A stretch of DNA of 64,000 nt, from NCBI RefSeq assembly GCF_013282745.1, contig NZ_CP054044.1, forward strand, positions 1,922,001 to 1,986,000, written 5' to 3'. Shown piece after piece: positions 53,032 to 61,664 of this stretch. The notes below the pieces were generated by a model, which had not been told where the DNA came from, searched no databases, and worked only from the letters and a program-made list of their open reading frames with translations. The stretch comes from Yersinia bercovieri ATCC 43970. Its GTDB lineage: Bacteria > Pseudomonadota > Gammaproteobacteria > Enterobacterales > Enterobacteriaceae. Position 1 is the first letter of the stretch, and each line of letters opens with the position of its first letter. Position numbers and translations under genes: made by a program.

Positions 53032-53914
53032 AAGCCTTCCCGAGCATATTCAACATTACTTCTTCTGTTTCTGATGTTTTTCGATGAACTTGACGTAGCC
53101 CAGCTGTATCTGTCCATGCAAAGGAACCTTCAGTTAGTTCCTCCAGTGAAAATAAACGTTCTGCGATAGAATCCTCATCAAGCTTAAAAACTCTGCCGGG
53201 TGAGCCTTCACCATATGCAATAGACTCAAATGATAATGTACTCAGTTTTTTCGCTTTCCGTTCCCAATAATCGATTAAAGCGTATGCAAATACTCCATCC
53301 GACAGAGTGATCTTTGGTCCCCGACGGAACGAAAAATGTCCCTTTTTTTCTTCCGATACAAGGCTTAGTTCTCCGAGCATAGGCTCAGCGAAATCTTCTG
53401 GCGTACTTCCACTAGACCTAGGGGCATAACTTCGTAAGCATGTCTCAATATCTCGTGAGAGCGTCATTGCGGAAAGCTTTCGGCCAGGACTACATTTAGC
53501 TGCGTATTCAGCTAAAAGGTTTCTGAGGTCTTCTTGTGTGAAGGTGGGAGAGACTACATGGTTAAAAAACCAGTACCAGGTAGTGGAGCGATACCCCCTT
53601 CCTGACAGCTGCCAATGACTCAGCCAGGATGTCGAAGGATGCTCTGAATAAGGGTCTAACCCATTGTCATCAAATATTTTTGTAGAAAATTCAGTAAGTT
53701 TAAATCTGCCATCATCTTCTCGCATGACTTCACAAGCAAGTGCCCAATGCTTGATTGATGCGACCATATTTTTGCCAACACCAAATTTGGCGATAGCCTC
53801 GTCATCAGAGAAAACAGATTTATCAATGTATCCATCCGCTGTGGCGCAACTGTAAGCTTTTTTAAGCCACATTTGTCTTAACGGAAAGGTCTCGTGACCT
53901 GAAAAATGAGCCAT
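53024..53914 (-). CDS. sspB: SspB: DUF4007 protein (nickase of ssDNA phosphorothioation)
   Basis: 296 residues. The N-terminus FSGHETFPLRQMWLKKAY (4-21) is the strong DUF4007 signature, and the first domain covers about 1-160. SspB of Vibrio nicks one strand to let sulfur be inserted. It is the first gene of the minus-strand operon, which reads sspB-sspC-sspD without sspA. Confidence 0.85.
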   Translation of the reverse strand: MAHFSGHETFPLRQMWLKKAYSCATADGYIDKSVFSDDEAIAKFGVGKNMVASIKHWALACEVMREDDGRFKLTEFSTKIFDDNGLDPYSEHPSTSWLSHWQLSGRGYRSTTWYWFFNHVVSPTFTQEDLRNLLAEYAAKCSPGRKLSAMTLSRDIETCLRSYAPRSSGSTPEDFAEPMLGELSLVSEEKKGHFSFRRGPKITLSDGVFAYALIDYWERKAKKLSTLSFESIAYGEGSPGRVFKLDEDSIAERLFSLEELTEGSFAWTDTAGLRQVHRKTSETEEVMLNMLGKAYD

Positions 53915-53963
53915 GACTTATCCTAATGCAGTAACAACTAAATATGAGCAGATTGTACATGAA

Positions 53964-54005
53964 CTGGAGACTTTCTCCAGTAGCAGGTTTGATCTAAAAT
54001 CAAAT
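53964..54005. promoter_or_regulatory. Two palindromes in the divergent sspB region
   Basis: ACTGGAGA-CTT-TCTCCAGT at 53964-53982 and TTTGAT-CTAAA-ATCAAA at 53989-54005 lie side by side upstream of sspB and of the membrane gene. They could be operators. No regulator gene is next to them. The second resembles an FNR site but has a 5-base spacer, so FNR is unlikely. Confidence 0.45.
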
Positions 54006-54160
54006 GTTATCAACTAGTAATTTTTTTGTTTTTATTATTTTAATTCAATGTCTTAATGATGTTTTGCGGTTGTTGGACTGAAAAGTATTGTTGGAAGGGG
54101 GCTGGTCTTAAAAAGGCTACTTTGATAGGGTGCAATAAAGATCACTGTTATGGTGTGGAA

Positions 54161-54856
54161 ATGAAGATCGATGATGCAGTAGAGACTTTAGCTCATTTTT
54201 TCAACGATTTTATTGGCGCTTGGATTCCTGGTTTGGTAATGGCTGCAGGTTTTATTGTCATGCACATGGGGGATGAGGTGTTCTTAAGCATCATAGGGGC
54301 AATGGATAAAAGCGCAATTGTATGGTTTCTTGCAGCTATATTTTTTGCACTAGGCCATTTAATTTCTGCATTTTACCAAATAATTTTAAAAGACATCCTT
54401 AAGTGGTTGAAAATTTCTAAAGGTTTTGATGAGAGTCAAGCTCAGAAGCAGCAGTCTTATAAGACTTTCTTAGAAATAGTCAACAAATGGCATGCATATA
54501 ATGAGACTGATAGTTGGGGCTATCATGATTTAAGAAATGTCGCGTTATCTATTTCTCAAGAGGCCTCTGCTCTGGGACGGCGTTTTATGTTCATATCTTT
54601 ATTGTGTAGTGGTGTTGGAACTGTATTAACAATATTCATTATCGATTTTTCAATATGCTTATTTTTCCTCCCTGAGTTATTACATCATTATCGAGTGGCT
54701 CCTCATTGGTTAGTTCAATTAGTCATTTTATGTGTAAGCGCATGCTGTTTGTTTAAACAATCTGATTTTTTTTATAAAAGAGCAATGACTATGCCATTCT
54801 CAGTCGCAATAACAGAAATGAAATTAAAAGAGTTTAAAAAAGATGAAATTAAATAA
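54161..54856 (+). CDS. Four-helix membrane protein paired with an NDT-like protein
   Basis: 231 residues from ATG 54161 (MKIDDAVETLAHFFND); the frame runs up to 54056 but the added part is Cys-rich and unconvincing. Hydrophobic segments lie near 17-35 and 48-75, then at 150-178 and 188-206, with a soluble loop of about 70 residues between the pairs. It overlaps the next gene by 14 bases, so the two proteins are made together. I recognise no family. The layout, a small membrane protein with a nucleotide-active partner beside a defence locus, suggests a membrane effector; this is inference. Confidence 0.6.
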   Translation: MKIDDAVETLAHFFNDFIGAWIPGLVMAAGFIVMHMGDEVFLSIIGAMDKSAIVWFLAAIFFALGHLISAFYQIILKDILKWLKISKGFDESQAQKQQSYKTFLEIVNKWHAYNETDSWGYHDLRNVALSISQEASALGRRFMFISLLCSGVGTVLTIFIIDFSICLFFLPELLHHYRVAPHWLVQLVILCVSACCLFKQSDFFYKRAMTMPFSVAITEMKLKEFKKDEIK

Positions 54857-55232
54857 TCAAAAAAAAGTTATATATTTAGCGGGGGGGTTCAAATCTCAGT
54901 GGCAACTGATTGCTTATGAAGTTCTAAATGATTTTGTATTAAAGGATCCAAGTCAACATCATATTGATGATCCTGTTCAATATACTCAATGGGACCTGAA
55001 TGCTATAGAACATTCAGATATTTTATTAGCTAATATGGAGTCAAGTAATCCTGGAGGGTATGCACTTGCTTTGGAAGTCGGATACGCGAAAGCTCTTGGA
55101 AAACAGATCATTCTTGTCGATCAAATTGAAAATGACATGATAAAAAAATATTTTGAAATGGTTCGACAATGTAGTGACCATGTTTTTGACAGTCTTGATG
55201 ATGCTCTTAATTATATATTGGAATGTAACTAA
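54843..55232 (+). CDS. Nucleoside 2-deoxyribosyltransferase-like protein
   Basis: 129 residues. IYLAGGF at 10-16 matches the first strand of nucleoside 2-deoxyribosyltransferases. D51 and D59 (WDLNAIEHSDILLANME) and E78 in GGYALALEVGYAKALGKQII match the substrate and catalytic positions of that fold. Length is near the usual 140-160. The fold includes nucleotide-sensing and nucleotide-cleaving members used in prokaryotic conflict systems. It ends the two-gene unit with the membrane protein. No other domain is present. Confidence 0.75.
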   Translation: MKLNNQKKVIYLAGGFKSQWQLIAYEVLNDFVLKDPSQHHIDDPVQYTQWDLNAIEHSDILLANMESSNPGGYALALEVGYAKALGKQIILVDQIENDMIKKYFEMVRQCSDHVFDSLDDALNYILECN

Positions 55233-55504
55233 TATATTTTTTTTGGTATTTAACCATTTCTCAATGGTAGGTGGATATGGTGATCATTTAAAAAAACATG
55301 CTTAATTGAAATGCTTGATATATTAGAAAGATGCTGTGCTTGATAAATATATTGTCAATAATCATCGGTATGATATCAAGTTAGGGGTAATATATTGTAA
55401 GGGTAATTTACCCACTCAGTGATTTATTGGTGTTATTACTAGTGATGTATCTGCCCTACGCGAAATCAGACTGTAGTGATATCCAGCACTATTTTTCTTG
55501 GGTC

Positions 55505-56412
55505 TCAGTAGCTCTGAGTTTCAAACATAGCTCTATTGATCATACAGGGTTGTGTTGAGGTTTCTAGGATGCGGGTTCTAACTATCTGCTTATCCTGAAC
55601 CTCTTTCCAATAAAGTCCCAAAAAATTACGAGCTTCCATCAGCGCATACCGGTACAAAAATACCTTTATTTTTTTGTTTTGCTCAAGTTTCCCCAGTAGG
55701 ATGATTTCCGCGATCACGTCGATATAACTCATAGCCCTGACATCGAAATAATAGCTCCGGCGCGTGATATAGGCTGTATTGCTGATGTAGATATAATCCT
55801 TCGCACCCGACACATAGAAGCGGCCATTACTCACCGCGAGGTGCACCGTCCGGAGAATATCTTTGTGGCTTTTACCTTGCTGGAAGCACAGAGAATTCTG
55901 CCTAATATACGAAGACCGAATTATCTGCAGCCAGAGATAGTGCGGTCATTCGTGCCGGATAACGCAGTGCCGTATCCAGTCATGACCTGACAGGGTTTGC
56001 CCGAGGGTTGTTTTCGGTGTACGGCATTTCGATTATAACCTGCATCAGAATGCCACGCGTTGAAGATCATCACATCGGCTTGTGCAGCAGTGGCAGTCCG
56101 CCACCGCTTATCAATAAAGCCGTCAGCTATATCATCGTCAGCATTCAGAAATATCACCCACTCTCCACGATGAATAGCTAGTGCCGCATTCCGTGCTGCG
56201 TAGACCCCCAGATTATCCTGCTCAAGAAGAATAACCCTTTCGTCCTGGATTTATCGGCAAATACTGTCGGTGTCGTCGGTGGAGCCATCGTTAACAATGA
56301 TAAGTTCAATAGCAACGTGTGTGTCCAGGAGGATTTTGCTGACCAGGCGACCAATAGTCGCTGCAGCGTTGTACGCAGGGATAATGGCGCTGACATCAAT
56401 TTTAGTCTTCAT
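55505..56412 (-). pseudogene. Family 2 glycosyltransferase, broken by a stop and a frameshift
   Basis: From ATG 56412 the frame reads VSAIIPAYNAAATIGRLVS and IELIIVNDGSTDDT, the GT-A nucleotide-sugar fold. A TAA follows SIC-R, then the same frame continues with NLGVYAARNAAL and WVIFLNADDDI (DXD metal motif). Near 55950-56000 the coding frame shifts, and the other frame carries HEWPHYLWLQ and HLAVSNGRFYVSGAKDY to a stop at 55505. The intact gene would have about 300 codons. It probably decorated LPS or a surface glycan. Confidence 0.8.
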
Positions 56413-56418
56413 GCTAAG

Positions 56419-56586
56419 TCACGACTTTCCTTCGTTGCCGTCTTTCTGAGGCCTGACCGGAAACACTCTTCTTTCCCTTATTTCCTGATTCATCTCATAC
56501 AGGCATTCGTCGCAGTATTCTTTATCCAGTGCGAACCACCGCTCAAGCAGGTTTCTTTTCTTATTGCATCGTGCACAGTTATTCAT
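56419..56586 (-). CDS. Small CXXC-CXXC zinc-ribbon-like protein
   Basis: 55 residues from ATG 56586, beginning MNNCARCNKKRNLLERWF. Two CXXC pairs (residues 4-7 and 25-28) would bind one zinc. It ends 6 bases before the start of the glycosyltransferase pseudogene on the same strand and was probably its operon partner. The gene was found by translating the minus strand. Role unknown. Confidence 0.55.
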   Translation of the reverse strand: MNNCARCNKKRNLLERWFALDKEYCDECLYEMNQEIRERRVFPVRPQKDGNEGKS

Positions 56587-56901
56587 GTTTCAGCACTTAG
56601 CGACCTCATGTCTCTGGTATTCCTGGAAAATGGGCGCAGCAAACCCCGGCTGTGTAAACAACCGTAATCCAAAGGCTTTTTCTGCCATCAATGAAGACCA
56701 AGGATAACCAGCGAGGCCACATGAAAGACAATCGTTTTGATAGATCAATTTCTGAAGATTGATCGTTATTGCCGATCAATATGAAGCAGGAAATCATTGC
56801 TAACTGGCTGGTTCAGCCCAGGTTTCAGAACAGCGAAGGGATAGTGACTGAGCTAGGGGGATGTCGAGGGAACCGGCCCCCTGTCAGCGCTACATGCACC
56901 C
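56587..56901. other. Spacer with no recognisable gene
   Basis: No conserved frame is visible on either strand. Short open frames exist but have no ribosome site or family feature. Confidence 0.4.
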
Positions 56902-57237
56902 TTACCAGGGATAGAATCGATACAGCGCCACCAGCATCGCGATATTCACTATCACACTGATGATGAACCAGGTTTTAAACGGCTGCTTTTGCGTTTTATG
57001 CCGGAAGATTTGCTGACTGAGCATGGCTCCGGGCCACCCACCGATAAAACCAAATGTCAGTAAGGTGGGCTCCGGTACTCTGCGCCAGGCTTTGCGGGCC
57101 GCCATTTTATCCACGCCATAAATTACTAGCGTCAACACGTTAACGAACAGGAACCACATCACAAGAGGATGAAGCAAAAATGAGCAGCCGATAGCAACTA
57201 AGGCCAGAAGTAAATAACAGAAGCGATTGAGGTTCAT
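56902..57237 (-). CDS. DUF1294 membrane protein
   Basis: 111 residues with three to four hydrophobic segments. YGVDKMAARKAWRRVPEPTL near 40, GGWPGAMLSQQIFRHKTQKQ near 66 and a final helix are the DUF1294 pattern (G-DK-A, R-PE, GG--G, HKT). The function of the family is unknown. Common on chromosomes and islands of enterobacteria. Confidence 0.85.
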   Translation of the reverse strand: MNLNRFCYLLLALVAIGCSFLLHPLVMWFLFVNVLTLVIYGVDKMAARKAWRRVPEPTLLTFGFIGGWPGAMLSQQIFRHKTQKQPFKTWFIISVIVNIAMLVALYRFYPW

Positions 57238-57361
57238 ACGATAGCAACAGCATTAATCAATCAGAATGGAAGGGAACTATATCCGATTCTGACGGGGGCT
57301 GTAATCTTAACGTTTTCCAAACGGCCATTTACAAGCAAAAGTACTGCTTTAGCGGTTGTTG

Positions 57362-57817
57362 TTACCGTAGAGTAACCTCGGGTTTGACGCTCAGGGCAAC
57401 TTGATGGTCATCGCTCAAACTGCTTTCCGTCGTATACAGGAGTTGTTGGCATTGGGGGCATGTTTTTGTTCCAGAATAATTATGCTGGCATAGCACACAG
57501 AAGTAAGCTCTGTGTGGCAGAGAACTCAATGGCACATGTTGGGCCATGATAGTCCTGCGCAGGGTACTTAAGGTATCAGTAGTTTGTGACGATGTTGATG
57601 CCATTTTTGCTCGGTATTTACAGTTTATATCGGGGTTAAAATCGGGATGCTCCTGGTCATGAATGAATAGACGCCCTGCAAAATGGGAATGCCGCAATTG
57701 CAGCGGGTTATGGCAAGAGGGGCAGTAATAGTGCTCTGTTATGGAACCTGGAGAGAGGTGTGTGCTATTAACCTGATGGCCCTGTTTCGTCAGGGCCGCT
57801 CTGATGTGTTGATACAT
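57362..57817 (-). CDS. Putative zinc-ribbon protein of mobile elements
   Basis: 151 residues with three CXXC pairs: CPSCHN near 32, CVLCQHN near 107 and CPQCQQ near 120. A His-rich part (HDQEHPDFNPDINC) lies near 53. Its plan resembles zinc-ribbon proteins carried by integrative elements. No catalytic feature is seen. Confidence 0.6.
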   Translation of the reverse strand: MYQHIRAALTKQGHQVNSTHLSPGSITEHYYCPSCHNPLQLRHSHFAGRLFIHDQEHPDFNPDINCKYRAKMASTSSQTTDTLSTLRRTIMAQHVPLSSLPHRAYFCVLCQHNYSGTKTCPQCQQLLYTTESSLSDDHQVALSVKPEVTLR

Positions 57818-58067
57818 GATTGCATCAGCACCCCCATCTTTCTGATAAAAATCGTTTTGTCTGCCGTTATCCGGTTTCTGAACGGCACAGTTGCATCAAC
57901 GCAGAGTATTTGCGTCGGTGAAAAATGTCGGATACCGACCTGAGTACTTATCCAGCTCAGGCTGGCACCCGGCGCTTCGGTATCATGAGGCAAAGTGAAG
58001 CATTTCTAGACGGGCAACTGGTTGTAATAGCTGAGCTTCTAGCTGTTGATCACCAGATCAGTTTGCA
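57818..58067. other. Spacer, possibly decayed sequence
   Basis: I see no conserved gene in these 250 bases. Short frames on both strands have no family feature. Confidence 0.35.
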
Positions 58068-58505
58068 TTACATCTTTAGCGGGTCCACGGCTTTCAGGAA
58101 TGCTGGGTTAAATGTTAGCCCCTGAGCATTAATGCTATCCGGCACCCAATGGCTGCCTTCTTTGTGCAGCACGCCATTCAACCGGGTTTGCAGAAAACAG
58201 GCGTTACGGCCACTGTCGCTGTTGAGGTAACGTGCCAATAACAGGGGTGACACTTCACTGCTGGTATATTTTAAGGGATAGCGTCCGCCGAAAGTACTGT
58301 TCCAGTCATAGACGATAGATGCCTGTCACTGGGCATTCAGGCTCTGAGCGGCAGGGGTTAATACCTGTTGCCACGCCTGTTCCATCGGTTGGAAAAATAC
58401 AATTTGCCCAAATCCACTCCACTCCTGACCGAGGCTGGCGGCAACCAGGCTGCCGTAATCACGGGTTTCGGTCAGATCGACCGCTTTGCCCTGAAATACC
58501 GGTTA
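58068..58505 (-). pseudogene. tssM: C-terminal remnant of type VI secretion protein TssM (IcmF)
   Basis: The frame reads GQEWSGFGQIVFFQPMEQAW, a TGA where a Trp is expected (AQ-stop-QAS), then FGGRYPLKY, then ARYLNSDSGRNACFLQTRLN, GVLHKEGSHWVPDSI and GLTFNPAFLKAVDPL. This is the C-terminal region of TssM, the inner-membrane sheath anchor. Only about 145 of more than 1100 codons remain, the 5' part is lost and the end is truncated. No other tss gene is in the window. Confidence 0.75.
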
Positions 58506-58726
58506 GTTTTATACCCAATGGTCAATAGGCTATTAAAGTATCTGCCATCTCGTTCTGCAGCAGCGTAAGTGGAACTATTTTAAAAATGCTTAGAGTATTG
58601 TTAGTTCAAAAAGGTCATCTATTTCTGCCAGTCAAGTGACGAATGTGACTATCTTCTACTAGGGATTATGTTTTATGCTGTCCGAACATGCTGCTGTAAT
58701 CCAGAATGACGAAGGTGGAAAGAAAT

Positions 58727-60334
58727 ATGAATTTATCTCCTGAAATTTATAACGCCAGCCAAGTAAGTCGTCCAGGGCTACAGTGCCCCCCCACTGAAAA
58801 ACAATTACACAAAAAACAATTACCCCCCTATCCGGTACACCACTTTCCGCCCGTACTCCAAGATGTTATTCAGGCATTACATGGCAACACCAAAATTCCA
58901 ATCGAAATGATTGGTAATGTTGTACTGGCAGCAACATCATTGACCTGCCAGTCATTGATTGAAGTAATACAACCCCATACGAATATGCCGGAACCCTGTT
59001 CACTTTATCTCATGACCATCGCAGAATCGGGGGAAGGGAAAACAACAATTAATAAACAGGTCATGAAACCCTGTTACGCATTCGCGTCAGAACTCATACT
59101 GCAATATGAACAGCAATTAGTAGATTATAAACACAAATTTAAACTCTGGAAAATTCGACAACAGGCACTCGAAAGTAATCTCAGGCAGGCTATTAAAAAA
59201 GGTTATCAAGGAAAGGAGGAAGAGAAGGACATCAGTCAGCATGCAGTGAATGAACCACAACGCCCGGCACGCCCTACTTTCATTTATGAAGACACCTCAC
59301 TAAAGGCCCTCATTGAAGGACTCAATGAATACCCTGAAGCCGGATTTATCTCCGATGAAGCGATCACCTTTTTTAAAAGTTATCTGAAAAATAATCCCGG
59401 TCTACTGAATAAAACCTGGGATGGTGAGGTGTTTGACTTTCGTCGGGCTGATGGTGAAATTTATAGAATAACACCCCGCCTGACATTTTCATTAATGTCC
59501 CAGCCCAGTGTATTTATGGACTACTTGAATAAACATGAAGGTCAGGCGAGATCTAGCGGATTCATGTCCCGTTTTCTTTTTGCCTGGGGTGACAGCACAA
59601 TTGGCTCCCGCGGAAACACGCAAGAATATATAGCGATAGAGCATGAATTGAATCTTTTCCATGATAGGATTAGTGAACTTCTGAAATTGAGTAAAATCGC
59701 GCTGAGCGATACCGCCGTCCAAAAGAAAAAATTAAAATTGATGGATGATGCTCTAGAAATTTGGAAAGACAACCGCTTAAAAATAGAAATAAAAATGGCT
59801 ATCGGACACGAATGGGAACATATTCGTGATATTGCATCGAAAGCGAGTTCGAATACCCTAAGAATAGCAGCGTTGTTCCAGTTTTTTTATAATGGCAGTT
59901 CAGAGGACATTCCACCAAGCATGGTTAGCTGTGCAATTAAGATAATGGACTGGTACCTTAATCAGGCAAGTGTTTTATTTTACCCCGGGTCAGAACGCTG
60001 CCAGTTTGAACAGGATGTCTGCGAATTACACGCATGGATTATGAACAGAATCAAAAAAAATAATGGATTCGCCATTCCGATGAATGAGCTAGAAAAGTAT
60101 GGTCCTCACCGACTGAGACGTCTGGAAAAACTCACTCCCGTGCTGAATCAGCTAATTAGCCAGGGGTACTTCGGCGTTATTAAAATGTTTTCACATAATG
60201 CCCTTTACGTTACTATCTTTAATCAAAATGGTCGCTATAACCTGCCTTTAAACTCCGAATCCCAGGCTCAATGTCATATTATTCGGTCACGAGATAATAC
60301 GAAAGGAAGGCCGTACCAGGTTAATATATCCTGA
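58727..60334 (+). CDS. YfjI-family protein (DUF3987)
   Basis: 535 residues from ATG 58727, chosen for AAGGTGG about 9 bases upstream; an in-frame ATG at 58706 is possible. TIAESGEGKTTINKQVM near 103 is a P-loop-like segment. FIYEDTSLKALIEGLNEYPE near 185 and SGFMSRFLFAWGDST near 278 are DUF3987 features. E. coli YfjI, on prophage CP4-57, is of this kind. Such proteins are thought to be replication or helicase-like proteins of satellites; activity is not shown. Confidence 0.8.
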   Translation: MNLSPEIYNASQVSRPGLQCPPTEKQLHKKQLPPYPVHHFPPVLQDVIQALHGNTKIPIEMIGNVVLAATSLTCQSLIEVIQPHTNMPEPCSLYLMTIAESGEGKTTINKQVMKPCYAFASELILQYEQQLVDYKHKFKLWKIRQQALESNLRQAIKKGYQGKEEEKDISQHAVNEPQRPARPTFIYEDTSLKALIEGLNEYPEAGFISDEAITFFKSYLKNNPGLLNKTWDGEVFDFRRADGEIYRITPRLTFSLMSQPSVFMDYLNKHEGQARSSGFMSRFLFAWGDSTIGSRGNTQEYIAIEHELNLFHDRISELLKLSKIALSDTAVQKKKLKLMDDALEIWKDNRLKIEIKMAIGHEWEHIRDIASKASSNTLRIAALFQFFYNGSSEDIPPSMVSCAIKIMDWYLNQASVLFYPGSERCQFEQDVCELHAWIMNRIKKNNGFAIPMNELEKYGPHRLRRLEKLTPVLNQLISQGYFGVIKMFSHNALYVTIFNQNGRYNLPLNSESQAQCHIIRSRDNTKGRPYQVNIS

Positions 60335-60694
60335 GTCACGGAGTGTGTGCTAATCTACTCAGGTTATCATCAATGCCCGATAAATCGAAAGCAACCAACC
60401 TTCAAGTGAAGGTTGGTTTGTCGTGCTTTTCAGTTGCCCTAATAGGGCAAAAAACACTCATTTCATATAGCAACAGCCATGAATAATTGTCTTTCATTGC
60501 TACAGTAGCAATGATCTACGTTTTTTTCAGTAAGACATGATTAAAACTGTTCATTAAGCGAACAATAGTGGTGCTATAGAATGTCCACCTTATTGAGATT
60601 TAGAACTATTCCCAGTTATAAAATCTTCGTTTTCGGCGCAGGGAGTTACGTTTTTGAAATAAAAAATGACTGGATTGTAGATATTATACAACCA
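60335..60694. other. Spacer between yfjI-like gene and alpA-like gene
   Basis: Besides the terminator, it holds TTGCCCT-AAT-AGGGCAA (60434-60450) and TGTTC-N7-GAACA (60548-60564). These may be operators of nearby genes. No coding frame is convincing. Confidence 0.45.
60393..60418 (+). terminator. Strong hairpin after the yfjI-like gene
   Basis: AACCAACCTTCA (60393-60404) is the perfect inverse of TGAAGGTTGGTT (60407-60418). Only a short T-run follows. It lies 59 bp after the stop codon. Confidence 0.7.
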
Positions 60695-60910
60695 TTAAGG
60701 ACGGGAATCTGCAATACGGCGTTTAACCCATGCTTCTATTTCACTTTGTAGCCACCGTGAACTACGACCTAATTTAATGGGTTTTGGAAACTGACCATCC
60801 TGTATTAATTTGTAGAACCATTTGTCACTGCAACCCGTAAACTCAGTGATGAATGCCATATCCACCATTTTATCGTTAAGCAGACCTGGGGCAGTATTTT
60901 CGTTTGTCAT
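60695..60910 (-). CDS. alpA: AlpA-family transcriptional regulator
   Basis: 71 residues. A MerR-like helix-turn-helix, FITEFTGCSDKWFYKLIQDG near 20, is followed by the wing FPKPIKLGRSSRWLQSEIEAWV, the AlpA signature. AlpA proteins control integrase or excision genes in P4 and CP4-type elements and can act as a directionality factor. It has GAGAG before its start. Confidence 0.9.
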   Translation of the reverse strand: MTNENTAPGLLNDKMVDMAFITEFTGCSDKWFYKLIQDGQFPKPIKLGRSSRWLQSEIEAWVKRRIADSRP

Positions 60911-61031
60911 GACGATTTCTCTCTGTCTTATAGTGAATGAAAGACAGGAGCACCAGGATGAATGTATTACCGTTATCCCTGTACTCCGTCATAACATTCC
61001 TTTCGCCAGTAGAAAAATACTTTTTATTTAA

Positions 61032-61664
61032 TCAGTACTGACTGCAACCAAAATTACGCTGACCATCGGTATTGTTCTTGCTTTTCAATTTAGCCATATA
61101 GCTAGTACGATAGATAAGTGCTTTGTATGCTTCACTGTTATCGCCTTCTTTTGCCTTCAGGTAATAACACGGTCTTTCAGGGATATGGAGAAGTTGTCTG
61201 TAACCAGGGTAGGTGAGCCCTAGTGCACTCATCCATGCCTGATGTATAAGGCTCACCAATATTCCTTTATCCTCGTGAAATGAGCCTAATCGGTTAAAGG
61301 TTCCTTTATTTAGCAGAAGCAGCACATGGTAGTGTCGTTTACCTGTTGTTGGACAGAACTCTCTCACCCAAACGTAATGTAATGATGTATAGCGGACTCT
61401 TTTTCCTTGTTTAAGTTTATTACGGCGATAGTATTTTATTTTCCCTTTCAGGGATGCCATAAAACGTGAGATAACAGATGCATCCGTTTTGGCGAAATTA
61501 GTTTCATCAAGCATGTCATTGTTTGAGTTAATCACTGGGATATGAAGATCTAATCTTATCCCTATGATTTGTGAATGCTTCAGTAGTGATTGATTTATCG
61601 TTTGTTTAATTCTGGCGAGATGACGCTCGTTCAATTTCCCATAAGATGTGATATATTTTAACAT
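61032..61664 (-). CDS. Inovirus Gp2 / YagK-YfjJ family protein
   Basis: 210 residues. The pattern LDLHIPVINS near 38, HYVWVREFCPTTGKRHYHVL near 97 and LHIPERPCYYLKAK near 160 fits the YagK/YfjJ (Inovirus_Gp2) domain. HYHVLLLLN resembles the HUH-type motif of replication initiators, so a role in starting replication of the element is plausible. It lies next to alpA and to 13-bp iterons. Confidence 0.82.
   Translation of the reverse strand: MLKYITSYGKLNERHLARIKQTINQSLLKHSQIIGIRLDLHIPVINSNNDMLDETNFAKTDASVISRFMASLKGKIKYYRRNKLKQGKRVRYTSLHYVWVREFCPTTGKRHYHVLLLLNKGTFNRLGSFHEDKGILVSLIHQAWMSALGLTYPGYRQLLHIPERPCYYLKAKEGDNSEAYKALIYRTSYMAKLKSKNNTDGQRNFGCSQY

Noticed and set aside
39665..53914. BREX, DISARM or classic Dnd identity for the defence locus
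   Set aside because: No methyltransferase, PglZ, BrxL or DrmA-type gene is present. dndB, dndD and dndE are missing, and DUF4007 points to Ssp rather than Dnd.
53989..54005. FNR site upstream of sspB
   Set aside because: The arms match FNR halves, but the spacer is 5 bases rather than 4.
54056..54160. N-terminal extension of the membrane protein from ATG 54056
   Set aside because: It adds a Cys-rich stretch with no known feature, and the start at 54161 gives a normal membrane protein. The extension is not excluded, but I would not annotate it.
57860..57920. Insertion-sequence end resembling the IS6 family
   Set aside because: A short stretch (GGCACAGTTGCA) looks like an IS6-type terminus, but there is no transposase or opposing end, and the match is only about ten bases.
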